A program made the translations under genes and the position numbers. A stretch of 64,000 nt of DNA from Pictodentalium vernedei. Taxonomy: Eukaryota > Mollusca > Scaphopoda > Dentaliida > Dentaliidae. The stretch spans positions 257,896,291-257,960,290 of the forward strand of contig CM062290.1 in the NCBI GenBank assembly GCA_031216915.1, written 5' to 3'. The notes below the pieces were generated by a model. That model worked only from the letters and a program-made list of their open reading frames with translations. It searched no databases and had not been told where the DNA came from. Below are positions 21,655 to 32,262 of the stretch, one piece after another. Position 1 is the stretch's first letter. Every line of letters begins with the position of its first letter.

Positions 21655-21985
21655 TAATATTATACACTTCATCAAATATTTTATATAATTTCATCAATTT
21701 TCCATCATGCTCAGAAGATTACTTCCTTCTGAGCGGCTTTCATTTTTTACTAATTCTTATTCCGTTACGTTAAGTGCTGTACCAATATGTATCGCGTCAT
21801 GGGAACGTAAAATTTAGCGTTATGCTTATCCAAATTGTTAAATGGGAATTATAAAATTGATCGAGATACGTGTACGTCTTGCAGGTCAATTTATTATTTG
21901 GCAAGTGGCTGCCCAGCTCCTAATCACAAACCCATGTATAAAATCTCCATTTCATATCTTCCTTGGGTGGCAACAAATATGAAAG
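21655..21985 (-). repeat. Composite repeat R1 piece, inverted
   Basis: Reverse complement of 10,190-10,495: 'cttcatcaaatattttatat', 'gaacgtaaaatttagcg' and 'cttccttgggtggcaacaa' correspond in order. Similarity is high but with scattered differences. Confidence 0.65.
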
Positions 21986-22544
21986 CATTCCAACTGATGG
22001 ATCAGAAGAAGATTTTTAAAGAAATTTCCTCATATTGCACTAAATTAAAATTTGGGCTACCATAGCGAACCCAAATATATACATAGGGATCCGATTTGAA
22101 AACTTGAATCTGATCCCCTAGATATGTTGCATACCAAATATGAAAGCATTCTGACTGGTGGATCTGCAGAAGATTTTTTAAAAATTATCCCCCATACGGA
22201 ACTAAGTTAAAATTTGGGCTTCTGTACGAAGCCAATATTAACCTAGGGACTTGGTTTGAACAATCTTGAATCTGACACTGATAACAATGATGTACACCAA
22301 ACATTAAAAGATTCTGACTAGTGGTTCTGAAAAAGATGATTTTTAAAGAATATTCCCCTTATTGCCCTAAGTTAAAAATTCGGGCTCTTGTATTGAGCCC
22401 AAATATGAACCAATGGGCTTTATTTTAACAAATTTGTATCTGATCCCCCCCTATGAATGTTATATATCGAATATCAAAATATTCTGATGATTGGTTCTGG
22501 AGAAAGGATTTTTTTTAAATTTGTTCAACTCAACATGCCCAGCC

Positions 22545-22965
22545 CAATAGGGAGAGGGTGGGAGAAAATGCTCCAAAATATTTTTCAAATCTTCTTCTCA
22601 TGAACAAGTGGGTACAATGACTTGATATTTGTTATGGAGCTTCCTTTTGAGGTGCAGAATCAAGTTTGTTCAAACGAAGTTCATGAAGCAATATTTGGCT
22701 TTGTAATGGTAGGGGTAAGATTTTTGGCCCCGCCCCAAATTTCTATTTTCTGAACCCTTGGTCCAATTTGAACAAAATTTGATATGTGGTATTATTAGGT
22801 ACTTCACTCGTGCAATAAAAAAAGAATCCTGCATCCCCATGGGAACCCCAGGAGCTAAAAATAGAAATATTTTCAAATGCGCACATTTCCCAAACCACAC
22901 AGATGGATGGTGTCCATCCATCCATCTGTCCAACCGGCATTCATCAACACCATGGTCTTCTCCTC
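22545..22965 (-). repeat. Inverted pearl-like segment
   Basis: Reverse complement of the kind of sequence at 3,640-3,960: 'cttcttctcatgaacaa', 'cttccttttgaggtgcag' and 'aaccccaggagctaaaaata' are read backwards here. The right junction falls near a GATGG/CCATC repeat (22,903-22,928), which could have promoted the inversion. Confidence 0.6.
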
Positions 22966-23789
22966 CAAAACCACAGGGCCAGTTCCAGTGAAAGTTTGGG
23001 TGAGCGATGGACCCAAGGACTTGATTTAAACAAATGCGAATCTGACACCCCCTTCCTCAACCCCTTTGGTGCTCTATATCAAAAGATTCTGACTGGTGAA
23101 TCTGAATATTTTTAAAGAATATTCCTCATATTGCAGAAAGTTAAAATCTGGGGCTTAATCTGAACAAACTTGAATCTGCCTGCCCCCTCCCTCCTTCCCC
23201 CTTCCAAGGATGCTGATTATCAAAATCAAAAGATAATGACAGGTGGATCTGAAGAAGATGATTTTGAAGAATATTCCTCGTACTGAACAAAATTAAAATT
23301 TGGATTCCTATAGGGATCAACCTTGCGGCTTGATTTGAACAAGTTAAATTCTGACCCTCTTTAGCTGAATACCAAATATGAAAAGATTCTGACAGGTGGA
23401 TCTAAGAAGATTTTTAAAGAATATATACCTCATATTGCACAAAGTCAAAATTTCACCTCCAATGGGGAGTCCAAATATAAAGCCAGGGACTTTATTTGAC
23501 CAAACTTGACTGTGACACCAATATCCATATAACAAATATCAAAAGAATTTGATTAGTGGATCTGAAGGAGATTTCTGAAGAATTTTTCTCATATTGCACT
23601 AAGTGATAAGGAGCACAAATATGAACCTAGTGTTTTGATTTGAACACACTTGATTGTGACCCTTCTAAAGATGTTGTATACCAAACATCAAAAGATTCTG
23701 GAGAAGATTTTAAAAAGAAATTTTGGGGGGAGGGGTTGGGGGGGGGGGGGTGGGGCTGTGAGCTTGACTCAGGTGAGATAAAAACTGTA

Positions 23790-24760
23790 AGTGATATAAT
23801 CTTCATGTCACCATCTAAACAGTGTCCAATAGATAATATTCCAACTGAGCTTTTGAAATCATGTCTACCTAAATTCCAACCACGGGTGGCTGAAATCACC
23901 AATAAATCTCTTTACCACCATATCCCCATTCTGCATGAACACCCTTGTTATACCTCTCCTCAAAAAACCTGGTTTTGACAAGGAGATACTGAAGACTTAT
24001 CAAACTCTTCATTCATTTCTTAGCTCCTCAAACATGCTATGTCATCTTAAATGCCAATGTCTAAACTAACTCTCCATAGTCTGTCAGGAGCTTCCATCTG
24101 CATACATGCTCTTTTGTGGCACAGAGTTGACACTCTTTTGATTGTAGAATGGCATTCTTTCAGGCCATGGATAAGCACCATGTGTCATGTTTTGTTCTTT
24201 TAGACCTATATGAAGCATGGTCTTTTATGACATTGACCATGCCATGCTTCTGAATACACTTGAACATCACCTAGGACTTCATGGAGTGCCACTAAATTGG
24301 TTCGAATCATATTTGACTCTCAGAACTCTCGAGGGTTACGGTCAAGGATACTGTTTTGGAAAATGTTTCACTAGGGCTCAGATTTCCTTTGGGGTCTGTG
24401 AAGGGGCTCCTGCTCTACACCACATATGTCTTTGGAAGAACACAGTCTATAATTTCATTTCTATGCTGATGACACTCAGCTTTATGTGTATTTTGAGGTA
24501 GTATCAATCTATCTGCCTGGCTGGAAAGATGTGTTTCCAATTTCAAACAGTGGATGACAACAAACTTTCCTGAACTTAATTCTGATAAAACTGGTGTCAT
24601 ATACCTTGGTATACCAGGCCAGTTAGTAAAATGTGACTCAGCCATGCTCTTGCAGCCAGATTAGAGGCAACATCAAAATTATTGGATCATACTGCCCTAA
24701 ACCTTGAGATGTAATCTGTATGATCCCAGCATCGATTGCAGTTTGCTACTTTGAGTATTC
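23790..24760 (+). pseudogene. CR1/L2-like LINE reverse transcriptase fragment
   Basis: Non-LTR retrotransposon ORF2 remnant, plus strand. Near 23,796-23,900 it encodes MSPSKQCPIDNIPTELLKSC, the start of the reverse transcriptase region in CR1-type elements (usually SPSKS...DPIPT.LLK). At 24,217-24,330 comes YDIDHAMLLNTLEHHLGLHG and VPLNWFESYL, the palm region. The catalytic YADD is intact in another frame at 24,462-24,473 (FHFYADDTQLY), followed by SNFKQWMTTNF and LNSDKTGVIYLG. The motifs lie in different frames, so there are several frameshifts, and the segment between about 23,980 and 24,210 is strongly worn. The endonuclease half is missing (5' truncation). Ends are ragged, with no target duplication found. 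A dead copy; LINEs of this kind could have supplied the machinery for the SINEs, but I cannot match tails. Confidence 0.8.
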
Positions 24761-24800
24761 CATGTATGGGAACCCGAAGAGTTTGTTATTGTTTTCATTT

Positions 24801-25112
24801 TATCAGGGTTTAACCACACTTTTGACTGCCAAGGCCACCTCGTGTCAGCTGGGTGGAGAAAACCTGAGTACATGGAGAGAAGCACCGAGCAGCAGCAAGT
24901 AACTGTTAAACTCTCCATTGTACTAACTCCACACAAACAGGGTTAGCAATGGTTGAAGACAAGTGTACCAGTGACATGCAGTATGCCTTAGTACACCATG
25001 CCACAACGTGGGCAATAAGGATTAAGTGCCTTGCCCAGGAAACAACCCAGTTACCCTTGGCGAGCATCAAACCGTGGACCTTTTGGTTTGTAGTCAAATA
25101 CCATAATCAAGA
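24801..25112 (-). mobile_element. SINE-A2 copy
   Basis: Reverse copy: TCAGGGTTTAACCACACTTT tail side, 'gttagcaatggttgaagaca', AAGTGCCTTGCCCAGG (middle) and a tRNA-like head near 25,060-25,105. It lies directly 3' of the LINE fragment. Confidence 0.75.
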
Positions 25113-25126
25113 TGTAGAGAGTAATT

Positions 25127-25268
25127 GCTTGACTAGACTGGTTACATGAAATAATTCATGTGAGGTGAGGGACTTTGTACAAACATGGGTGCACGAATGT
25201 GCACAAGTGTTTTACAATATAGTCCCTCGCCTCGAATGAATTATTTCATGTAACCAGTCCAGTCAAGC
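25127..25268. repeat. Palindromic element, 48 bp arms
   Basis: Left arm GCTTGACTAGACTGGTTACA, TGAAATAATTCATG...; right arm is its inverse with about six differences. The spacer is about 46 bp. No recognised target duplication; family unknown. Confidence 0.65.
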
Positions 25269-25315
25269 GCTTACAATTGTTTATTAATTTTCATTATTAA
25301 TGATAATTATATTAT

Positions 25316-25536
25316 TTAACCCTTTATCTAACGTAATGACCAAAACCGGCCAGCGCTATTCTAAAAAATCGCCAATTAATTTTCATAATTTTTTAATTTA
25401 TTGTCTCTAAAACATAGTTTATGACCACTCATTGGAACGAGCTCATCACCTATGTTTTTGAGACAAAAAATTAAAATAATCGTTATTTAAGAATTTTTTT
25501 GCAAGTGTCGTCTGCTTTTTATGTATAAAGGATTAA
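25316..25536. mobile_element. TTAA MITE (family ii), internal deletion
   Basis: TTAA both ends with CCCTTTATCTAACG left and the worn inverse ATAAAGGA right. Half of the hairpin is missing: AACGAGCTCATC runs straight into ACCTATGTTTTTGAGACAAA. Such deletions across a long palindrome are expected from replication slippage. Confidence 0.7.
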
Positions 25537-26218
25537 AAAAAAACAAAAACAATGAAGTCCCCATTACACACACGGCAGTGTCTTCGTTTGCGCGCATGGA
25601 TACATGACCCAATTGTTGATTGCATAATTCACTTGTAAAGTTATCGTTTATAATCAAACCCAGAAATCCCAGTAAATTACACTTTGGAAAGTAATAAAAG
25701 CATATCATGCAAGTCTGTAGGACAGCACACTACCACCTGCAAAATATCTCCAGTTGAATATCCAATCTGAATCTAAAATACTGTTTCCGTGGGGTTTTTT
25801 ATGCAGTTTTGCAGTATTTTATTTATGAAATTTTGACCCACTGGTGCAAGTGTGTCACCATGATTGATCGTGATCTGATCGCAAGAGAATGCTTTTGTGA
25901 TCATAGTACTGTTATTTGATTAACTGTGCACATCAAATATTAAAACACTGCACTGGAAACTATTCTGTATAAAATTTTTACAGGATGACATATGAAAATC
26001 ATTCTCTGATCTGTTGACAAATGCAAATGTGCTGGTGCCTAACACTGACAAATTATTTGTACAATATTCCATAATATTTACACATCTCGCTCTCTTTTTT
26101 GTGAGATGATTCAGTGGCATTTTGGATATGATGTGTACCACATGTGACTTTCAGCTTCTTTTTAAAATTTAACCTATCACTTGAAGATACCGAATGCTGT
26201 TTCCTAACAACAGCAGTA
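25537..26218. other. Stretch with no recognised feature
   Basis: AT-rich; no frame or repeat I can name. Confidence 0.45.
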
Positions 26219-26305
26219 CTATTTATTTATTTATTCATTTATTTATTGGTGTTTAATGTCACATATGTCTGCACAATGGCCAAGCATGACTACAGCATGG
26301 ATATA
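26219..26305 (-). mobile_element. SINE-B tail fragment
   Basis: TTTATTTATTGGTGTTTAAT, GTCACATATGTCTGCACAAT and ACATGGATATAAAG-type text is the 3' part of SINE-B in reverse. A second copy begins directly after it. Confidence 0.6.
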
Positions 26306-26334
26306 AAGTTGAGTATCTATTTATTTATTGGTGT

Positions 26335-26562
26335 TTAACTCTTTAAATTGTAATGGCATCTCCCATATCAGTTCAATGGCATTAATTTGAAGAGTCCATT
26401 TTCATTATTAGGAGGTCGACCAATTGTTATTTTCAATGCTGTACGTTGAAAATATTACTTGGTCTACAATACAAATTCACTGAACAATCATCCGCTTTAT
26501 GAATTCAGGTTATATCACAATTCTGGACCTGGTAAAACAATCATTTGGGTTTAAAGGGTAAA
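26335..26562. mobile_element. TTAA MITE (family iii), nested
   Basis: Left TTAACTCTTTAAATTG, right AAAGGGTAAA (worn TTAA). It shares 'ggcattaatttgaagagtcc' and 'aagagtccattttcattatt' with 14,259-14,500. The central hairpin is shortened (TCAATGCTGTACGTTGA). Confidence 0.65.
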
Positions 26563-26873
26563 CCGGTTGAGCGCTAGAAGCCATTATCAGGGCTCTATTG
26601 AAAAGTGCTGAAAGCCACTCTAAAGGCTTTATACGCTTTGCACAACCATGTTATCTGAACAGTAGTAGAAAAAAAATGTCGATATAAAATTGTTTTGTTA
26701 CCATTTATTGGAGAGTGCCCATTGGCACTCTCCAATAAATAGTAACAAAGCAATTATATATTAATAACATCTTGCTAAATTAAGACTCCCCTTGCTGGTA
26801 GCATTATATCTTTGAAAAAAAAATACTTGTTACAAATTGAAATTGAAAAATAATTCAGCACTCTACCAGTTAA
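26559..26873. mobile_element. TTAA MITE (family v), nested
   Basis: Left TAAACCGGTTGAGCGCTAGA (worn), right AGCACTCTACCAGTTAA. Hairpin arms TTACCATTTATTGGAGAGTG and CACTCTCCAATAAATAGTAA at about 26,699-26,748. It abuts the previous MITE across a shared worn TTAA. Confidence 0.7.
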
Positions 26874-27222
26874 GGTCACATATTTCTGCACAATGGCTAA
26901 GCATGAATGTAACATGGATATAAAGTCAAGTTCAGCCAATCGTTTATACCCATGTTCCCCATTTTAAAGGACTTCCACCCCAGGCACTGGTTACTGGGTC
27001 TTAATTTCACCAGTAAAACATGAGCTTCTTTACGAAGGTGAAAAGGGATTGCTTCACTTTCAAGGGTTCCACAGGGATGTATGATATCTGCCCTGAGCTT
27101 TCATCTTCAGAACCAAGCAGATATGTCAAGTCTCACTATTTTAGAGGTAGACTCACTATTTTCCAGAAACATTTTTTGTTAAAATGAGCCTGAAATTTAG
27201 GATTTTCAAGAGAATCTCGCCT

Positions 27223-27471
27223 TTAACCCTTTACCCAACACAGACGATATCAAAATTTATTATTTTAAATACCATTTTTTTAAATTTTTCAAAAAATTTC
27301 AACAAAACCATATCATGTGACCCCTTGTTGGAACGAGCTCGATGAGCTCGTTCCAACGAGGGGTCACATGATATGGTTTTGTTGAAATTGTTTGAAAAAT
27401 AATATTTTTTCAACTGCTGAATTTGCATATTACGCGGGCGGATGCGGGCGATTCGTTAGGTAAAGGGTTAA
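27223..27471. mobile_element. TTAA MITE (family i), best-preserved copy
   Basis: TTAACCCTTTACCCAAC left, TTAGGTAAAGGGTTAA right. The hairpin at 27,297-27,387 has 44 bp arms with a single mismatch: TTTCAACAAAACCATATCAT, GTGACCCC, TTGGAACGAGCTC and the inverse. TTAA duplications plus CCCTTT ends resemble piggyBac MITEs; no transposase is present in the window. Confidence 0.85.
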
Positions 27472-28462
27472 AGTTAAAGTCAAATTTTACTCTATGAGCT
27501 ATATAAAAATTCAAACTTCACCATTTTTGTGCAGAAATCTATTATTTTACAATTCATCAGCTTAACTTGTCTGACACCATGTGTAAAATAAGTTGATGCC
27601 ATATTCTTGGCAAGTACTTAATAGGATGCAAATGATTTTATAAACATTGAGCTGTTCTGTTACTGTTACTTACTGCTTTTGTGATAATTGCTTTTATCAA
27701 AGACCTATATGCTACAAATATTTCATTACATGTACACTCCATACGAAAAAATTATCCCAAAATCGACTGAGTGTGTTATGTGTAATTACATAATGTCAGA
27801 CGTCCACTCGCTAATCAATGTTGATTGGACTGTATTGGGAAAAGATTCGCCAATTAACATATTAATTTCTGTTCACTAAATCTTTTTTTTGTACCTGATA
27901 CATTTTGTTTGGGAATTTTGTATATCAAATAAAATCTTTAAAGGTGAAAATCGGTTCGGTAAATCCCGTTATTTTGTGTGATAAATTTGACCCAAAAATG
28001 AGAATTTCGGCGATCATGTGCAACAGTGTGACTCTTCCGTCAACTGGATCTGCATTGCATGAAATATTCTGAAGTCATTGGAGACCGGCAAACAAACTCA
28101 GGGGGGAATCCAAATCATATATCAGCAAAAATTTTATTTTAATATGAAAACAAATCGAAAATCTCATGAATTAAGGAACAGATTTTTTCAATTCCTATAT
28201 TAAACCCCAGTACAGAGTTCTGGAAATGAGAGATATGGCATTTGTATCTGAATATTTTATTAAATGTAGGTTTTAGAAATTTTCTGACTGAACAATATAA
28301 TTGCTAATCAGGGAGTCTCTGCAAGATTTTTCTCGCGAAACATTAATTGGTTATGTAATCCTTTTCACATGACCGCCCTAAAACAGCTTTTCATACCTGG
28401 TCGTTTCTTCACAAACGACGGGGTATGAACAAGTGCGGTTTTGTATGCAATGTACACGTAAT
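27472..28462. other. Stretch with no recognised feature
   Basis: AT-rich unique-looking sequence; a 63-codon frame at 27,688-27,879 has no recognisable protein features. Confidence 0.45.
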
Positions 28463-28572
28463 GATTTATTTATTGGTGTTTTAAGGTCATGACCATGACA
28501 GTTTTACGGGTGGAGGAAGTCGGAATGCCCAGAGAGAACCACCGAGCAATGACGAGCAGCTGCCAGCTCCCC
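28463..28572 (-). mobile_element. SINE-A 3' fragment
   Basis: TTTATTTATTGGTGTTTTAA, then the block with GTTTTACGGGTGGAGGAAG and ACCACCGAGCAATGACGAGC. Ends abruptly at about 28,572; truncated. Confidence 0.65.
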
Positions 28573-29505
28573 ATATGCTACAAATATACTTTCCATTGAT
28601 AAAATACTGTATTTTAAATGCACAACAGGTGAAATAATCGTAAAGTAACATATCCTCTACACTGTGAAGTCAGTTGGGTTAAAAATCGTCCAAAATCAAC
28701 AGGGTTAGTGAAATATTCACTCAATCCATATGATTTGGGTAAATTTTTAAACCAAGTGATTTTAGAGTGAACATCATCATTTAGTTTTTTAAGATATATG
28801 ACATTTGTGTTTGAAGATAGGATTTTTTCTGGAACTTTGCAAATGAAAACTGCAATTTAGGAGTTTGTCATATTTGTTCACCAACATATCGAGTCCGGCA
28901 TTTACTGCACTTTCTAATATGTGTATTTTTTGTCGGTCAAGCAAGATTTTGCCCAACGGAGTACACCAAAGCATGTGTATATTTACATCAGACAAGCAAA
29001 GATGTCTACCCAACTCAGAATTTCATAATTTCTTGGCCAACCTCTACCCAACCAACCACCACACCCCCCTCCCCCACCCCAGAGTTTATGGCACTGGGCA
29101 AATCTAGCTGATTTACTTACTAAAGGATCAACAGAGTATTTGCAAGAGTTTGTTTTTAAAGCACTTGTAGGTTATCCTAAATTCCTCCATGGGGTTCTTA
29201 CAACTTAGGATGAAGATACACATAAAACAACAGCTGTACACTTGTTCATAAATACAGATAATGGCTTCAGAATTAGGTAGCTCCACTAGCAAGTTATATT
29301 TTGCTTTCTTTTCTCTTGTTCCCTAGCATAAACAAAATGTTATCACTCCATAATCACTACAGCAGGGACCCAAGAGATAAAATAAACATATTATTTTGGA
29401 ATACAGTAGTAAGCATACTGACTGGTACCTTCAACTGAGTCTGTTTTTTGTGCTGAATTTTCTTTAGAATGATCTTGCTGTGAGTTGAGTGCAAGAAGCC
29501 CATGT
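28573..29505. other. Stretch with no recognised feature
   Basis: Includes a C-rich tract at 29,064-29,081. Two overlapping open frames (28,789-29,107, both strands) show no family resemblance. Confidence 0.45.
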
Positions 29506-29745
29506 TTAATCCATTACCTAAGGAATCAGCCGCATCCCCCATGTAATACATACACAATATTTAGCTGTTGAAAAAACAAAAATATTCAATAAATTTCCTC
29601 AAAACCATATCATGTGATCCAAAACTGGAACGAGCTCGTTCCAATGAGGGGTCACATCATATGGTTTTGTGGAAAGTTTTTGAAAAATTCGGAAAAATAA
29701 TAATTCTAATTAAAATAAATAAATTTTGATATCACGTATGTTGCG
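29506..29745. mobile_element. TTAA MITE (family i), right end lost
   Basis: Left TTAATCCATTACCTAAGGAA; hairpin words AACCATATCATGTGATCC, GGAACGAGCTCGTTCC and GGGGTCACATCATATGGTTT. It runs into R1 at about 29,745 without a clear right TTAA. Confidence 0.65.
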
Positions 29746-30610
29746 TAGACAGAACGCGATGTGTGTTTGAATCGGTTGGTGTTTTACATAACGAGTTGGA
29801 ATGGCATAGTCATATTTTGCGAGAGCCGTTGGATCGAGGGAAATATGACTATGCCATTTCAATGATTCAAACACACATCGCGTTCTGTGTTTATTGCACA
29901 TCCCAGGCATTAAAATTCAGTTAAATAAACAAATTTTAATTCCGATGTTTAAACCCAAAGGTGAAGAGTCTGTTTGTTTTGCTTGTAGCTGTACTAATCA
30001 AATAAATTGATAAAAAATCAAAACAAAATCTGTTCTATTGGGCGTGTTTGTTGAAATTTGTATCACTGTTTCTCTTTGGCTGGTGCCCATTCAGGCCCAA
30101 CTATTTGGTGGCTATTACTGATAGCAAAAATAGAGGTACAAATTTGGGCAGATTTGCAAAACAGCTGGGAGAAATTTTTTTTCAAAGCAGTTCGAGGCAT
30201 GTCAGGATGTCCGAAGATTTACCGAAATAAAGCTGACCAATTTAGATACACAGGGAACCGCAGATGAGACGACCACGGGACTGGGTTAATGTTTGGTTGC
30301 AAATGATTGCTTTTTAGTATTATCCCATTTTTGGTTAACTAATTTTTTTGTGAACCGACTTTATTTTGCTTTGGAATTTTTCATTTTCACACTAAGCGAC
30401 AGACGATCAATCATTGTATAACAAAATTTGGAACTTTTTGAAGCGTAACTAATGACCCAATGGGAAAGGAACTAGTATAAATGGTACTGGGGAAAAAGAT
30501 CTGGCTTGTACATCACTAGGTAAAAACAGAAACATTTATGTCATAGCGGCGATTCCGTTAAATACAAGGGTTTAAAGTTTAATGGATGTGTAATAAAATT
30601 TAATGGTAAT
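29746..30610 (+). repeat. Composite repeat R1, uninterrupted copy
   Basis: Corresponds to 10,660-10,862 joined to 12,229-13,020, without the pearl-like and SINE insertions found there. A palindrome at 29,751-29,893 has arms AGAACGCGATGTGTGTTTGA and TCAAACACACATCGCGTTCT, with an inner pair around GGCATAGTCATATTT. Confidence 0.65.
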
Positions 30611-30700
30611 ACAGAAATTACACAGCAATTAACTGGCCAAGTGATGAAATCCGATATCTGGGATCTAATGACCAGTGCTGCCCAGTAATTTCTTTGCCAT

Positions 30701-30846
30701 GCTTTATTGGGGTTTTAATGCCACTTTCACCTGCTGGGGTCTCATCATATCAGACAGTTTTATGGGTGGATGAACCGAGAGTCCCAGAGAGAACCATTGA
30801 TCAGTGGTGAGCAATTGTCAGACTCCCTAACATACTAACTTGGCAT
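30701..30846 (-). mobile_element. SINE-A2 fragment
   Basis: Reverse 3' half: GGGGTTTTAATGCCACTTTC, GACAGTTTTATGGGTGGATG and AGCAATTGTCAGACTCCCTA. Middle and head are missing. Confidence 0.6.
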
Positions 30847-30849
30847 AAG

Positions 30850-30970
30850 CCTTGGGGTTGCATTTTAAAAATATTAATTGGTCTACCCCAAATAATGAAT
30901 ATGGACTCTTCCAATTGCTGCCATTGAACAGACATGGAAGATACCACCAAGGTTTAAATGGTCAATGAAC
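30850..30970. mobile_element. Fragment of TTAA MITE family iii
   Basis: AAAATATTAATTGGTCTACC and 'atggactcttccaattgctgc' are the inverse of one half of 14,259-14,500. Confidence 0.5.
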
Positions 30971-31128
30971 TTAAATCATGGTATTCAAAATTTTTTTCTT
31001 ATTATCATTCAATTGAATCAATGTCCACTGGTGTTGGAGTGCCACAATTAAATCAAGAAAATATTTTGTAAATGAGGAATCATAGCTACAGTCTGGAGAC
31101 AGGAAAACTAAATTTTCAATACTAACCC

Positions 31129-31196
31129 TCTGCACACGAACACTCTCCAAAATACTGAAATTTTGTGTAGCAATTTTTCTCCAGACTGAACCAAGT
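31129..31196. mobile_element. Left-end fragment of TTAA MITE family vi
   Basis: TAACCCTCTGCACACGAAC then 'aaaatactgaaattttg' matches the left end at 49,048. It is cut off by the next MITE. Confidence 0.4.
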
Positions 31197-31409
31197 CATC
31201 CCTTTACCCAATGCAGACGATATCAAAATTTTTTATTTTAAATATCATTTTTTAACATTTTTCAAAAAATTACAACCAAACCATATCATGTGACCCCTGG
31301 TTGGAACAAGCTCATTCCAAAGAGGGGACACATGATATGGTTTTGTTTCAGCTGCTGAATTTGCATATTATGTGGGCAGAGGTGGCCCATTCATTGGGTA
31401 AAGGGTTAA
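31197..31409. mobile_element. TTAA MITE (family i)
   Basis: Left CCCTTTACCCAATGCAGACG (TTAA worn), right CATTGGGTAAAGGGTTAA. Hairpin AACCATATCATGTGACCCCT and GGAACAAGCTC with shortened second arm. Confidence 0.7.
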
Positions 31410-31465
31410 TCAATGGGCTCAAGGAGCATTCATTGGGTAAAGGGTTAATCAATGGGCTCAAGGAG
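31388..31465. repeat. Two tandem copies of a 39 bp unit
   Basis: The unit runs from CATTCATTGGGTAAAGGG through TTAATCAATGGGCTCAAGGAG and is repeated exactly at 31,388-31,426 and 31,427-31,465. It spans the right end of the MITE plus its flank, so it arose after insertion. Confidence 0.8.
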
Positions 31466-31580
31466 CATTGTCAAAGAAGGTTGAATTGGTTAAATTCCTT
31501 AGGAATTCTGGAAAAATTTGCAGCTTGAAATTTTAATGTTTCAATATCAGTGTGAAAGGAAAAAGTGGTTGTGTGTGTGT

Positions 31581-31613
<33 letters not shown>

Positions 31614-31892
31614 GGGGGGGAAAGCCAAATTCTTGGAAATGTCCTCTTGTCATAAAAGGTAAAACGTTGAATGATTTTTTATCACATTTCTCTTCGGAAA
31701 TGGTTATCTCAGTTCCCATTTCTATGTATATACTAATATTTACATGCATTTACTAGTGGGCTGACCAGTCCAAGGACATGTAGCCAAGCCCACATGACAG
31801 AAAATTTGCAGTTGCAGTGCATATCAAGGAAAATAATCATAACTCAAATTTCTAGTTGGACTGAATTATTGAATCACACCTCTCCATTTATA
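31466..31892. other. Mostly featureless, with a GT/poly-G tract
   Basis: A GT run followed by about 35-40 G lies at 31,569-31,620. The number of G may be an assembly estimate. Nothing else identified. Confidence 0.6.
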
Positions 31893-32122
31893 TAATTTAT
31901 TTATCTATTGGTGTTTAAGGTCACATATTTCTGCACAATGGCTGAATGTGATCTCAACATGCAGAAAAAGTCAAGTTTAGTCAATTGTTTATACCCATGT
32001 TGTCCATTTTAGAGGACATACACCCCAAGCATTGGTGACTAGGTTCTATTTTAAAAGTAAAACAGAGTTTGTTTACCACAGTAAACAAGCACTGTTTCAC
32101 TTCCCGGGGTTCCTACATGGCA
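31893..32122 (-). mobile_element. SINE-B copy
   Basis: Reverse copy from TTTATTTATCTATTGGTG to the GTAAACAAGCACTGTTTCAC and CCGGGGTTCC end. A possible short duplication CATTTATA (about 31,885 and 32,119) is seen. Confidence 0.7.
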
Positions 32123-32126
32123 TTTA

Positions 32127-32262
32127 TAAAACAGATTGGGGTTTAATAACACTTTCAACAGCCAGGTCTGTATCAAGTTTTATGGGTGGTGAAAGCCAGA
32201 TACCTGGAGAAAACCACTGAGCTTTGGCTAGTAACTGTCAAGACTCTCCATCTCCAACTTAA
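32127..32262 (-). mobile_element. SINE-A2 fragment
   Basis: TTGGGGTTTAATAACACTTT, then TTTTATGGGTGGTGAAAGCC and GTAACTGTCAAGACTCTCC. It lacks middle and head. Confidence 0.55.

Larger units (their letters stand above)
20245..23781 (+). mobile_element. Large pearl-like element, interrupted and partly inverted
   Basis: Begins CAAGAGGCCCAAAGGGGCCT with TGGCTCACCTGA and ends TGACTCAGGTGAGATAA; the terminal CTAA is worn to ATAA. Core units of about 165 bp resume at about 21,975 and run to 23,760 ('attctgactggtggatctg' recurs). Between 20,530 and 21,975 lie unrelated sequences: a TTAA MITE, a perfect hairpin and an inverted R1 piece. 22,545-22,965 is in opposite orientation to the rest. Confidence 0.65.
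26312..27092 (-). mobile_element. SINE-B copy split by two TTAA MITEs
   Basis: The tail part ends '...ttattggtgtTTAA' at 26,338 and the body resumes 'TTAAggtcacatatttctg' at 26,870. Intact copies read GGTGTTTAAGGTCACA at this place, so the insert sits exactly at the SINE's own TTAA. The rest of the body (to about 27,092) matches 13,177-13,400. Confidence 0.75.

Noticed and set aside
31569-31620. Long poly-G run as a functional G-quadruplex site
   Set aside because: Similar G or C runs occur at 3,398, 17,351, 23,728, 55,250, 59,561 and 61,040, mostly within repeats, and run lengths may be sequencing artefacts.
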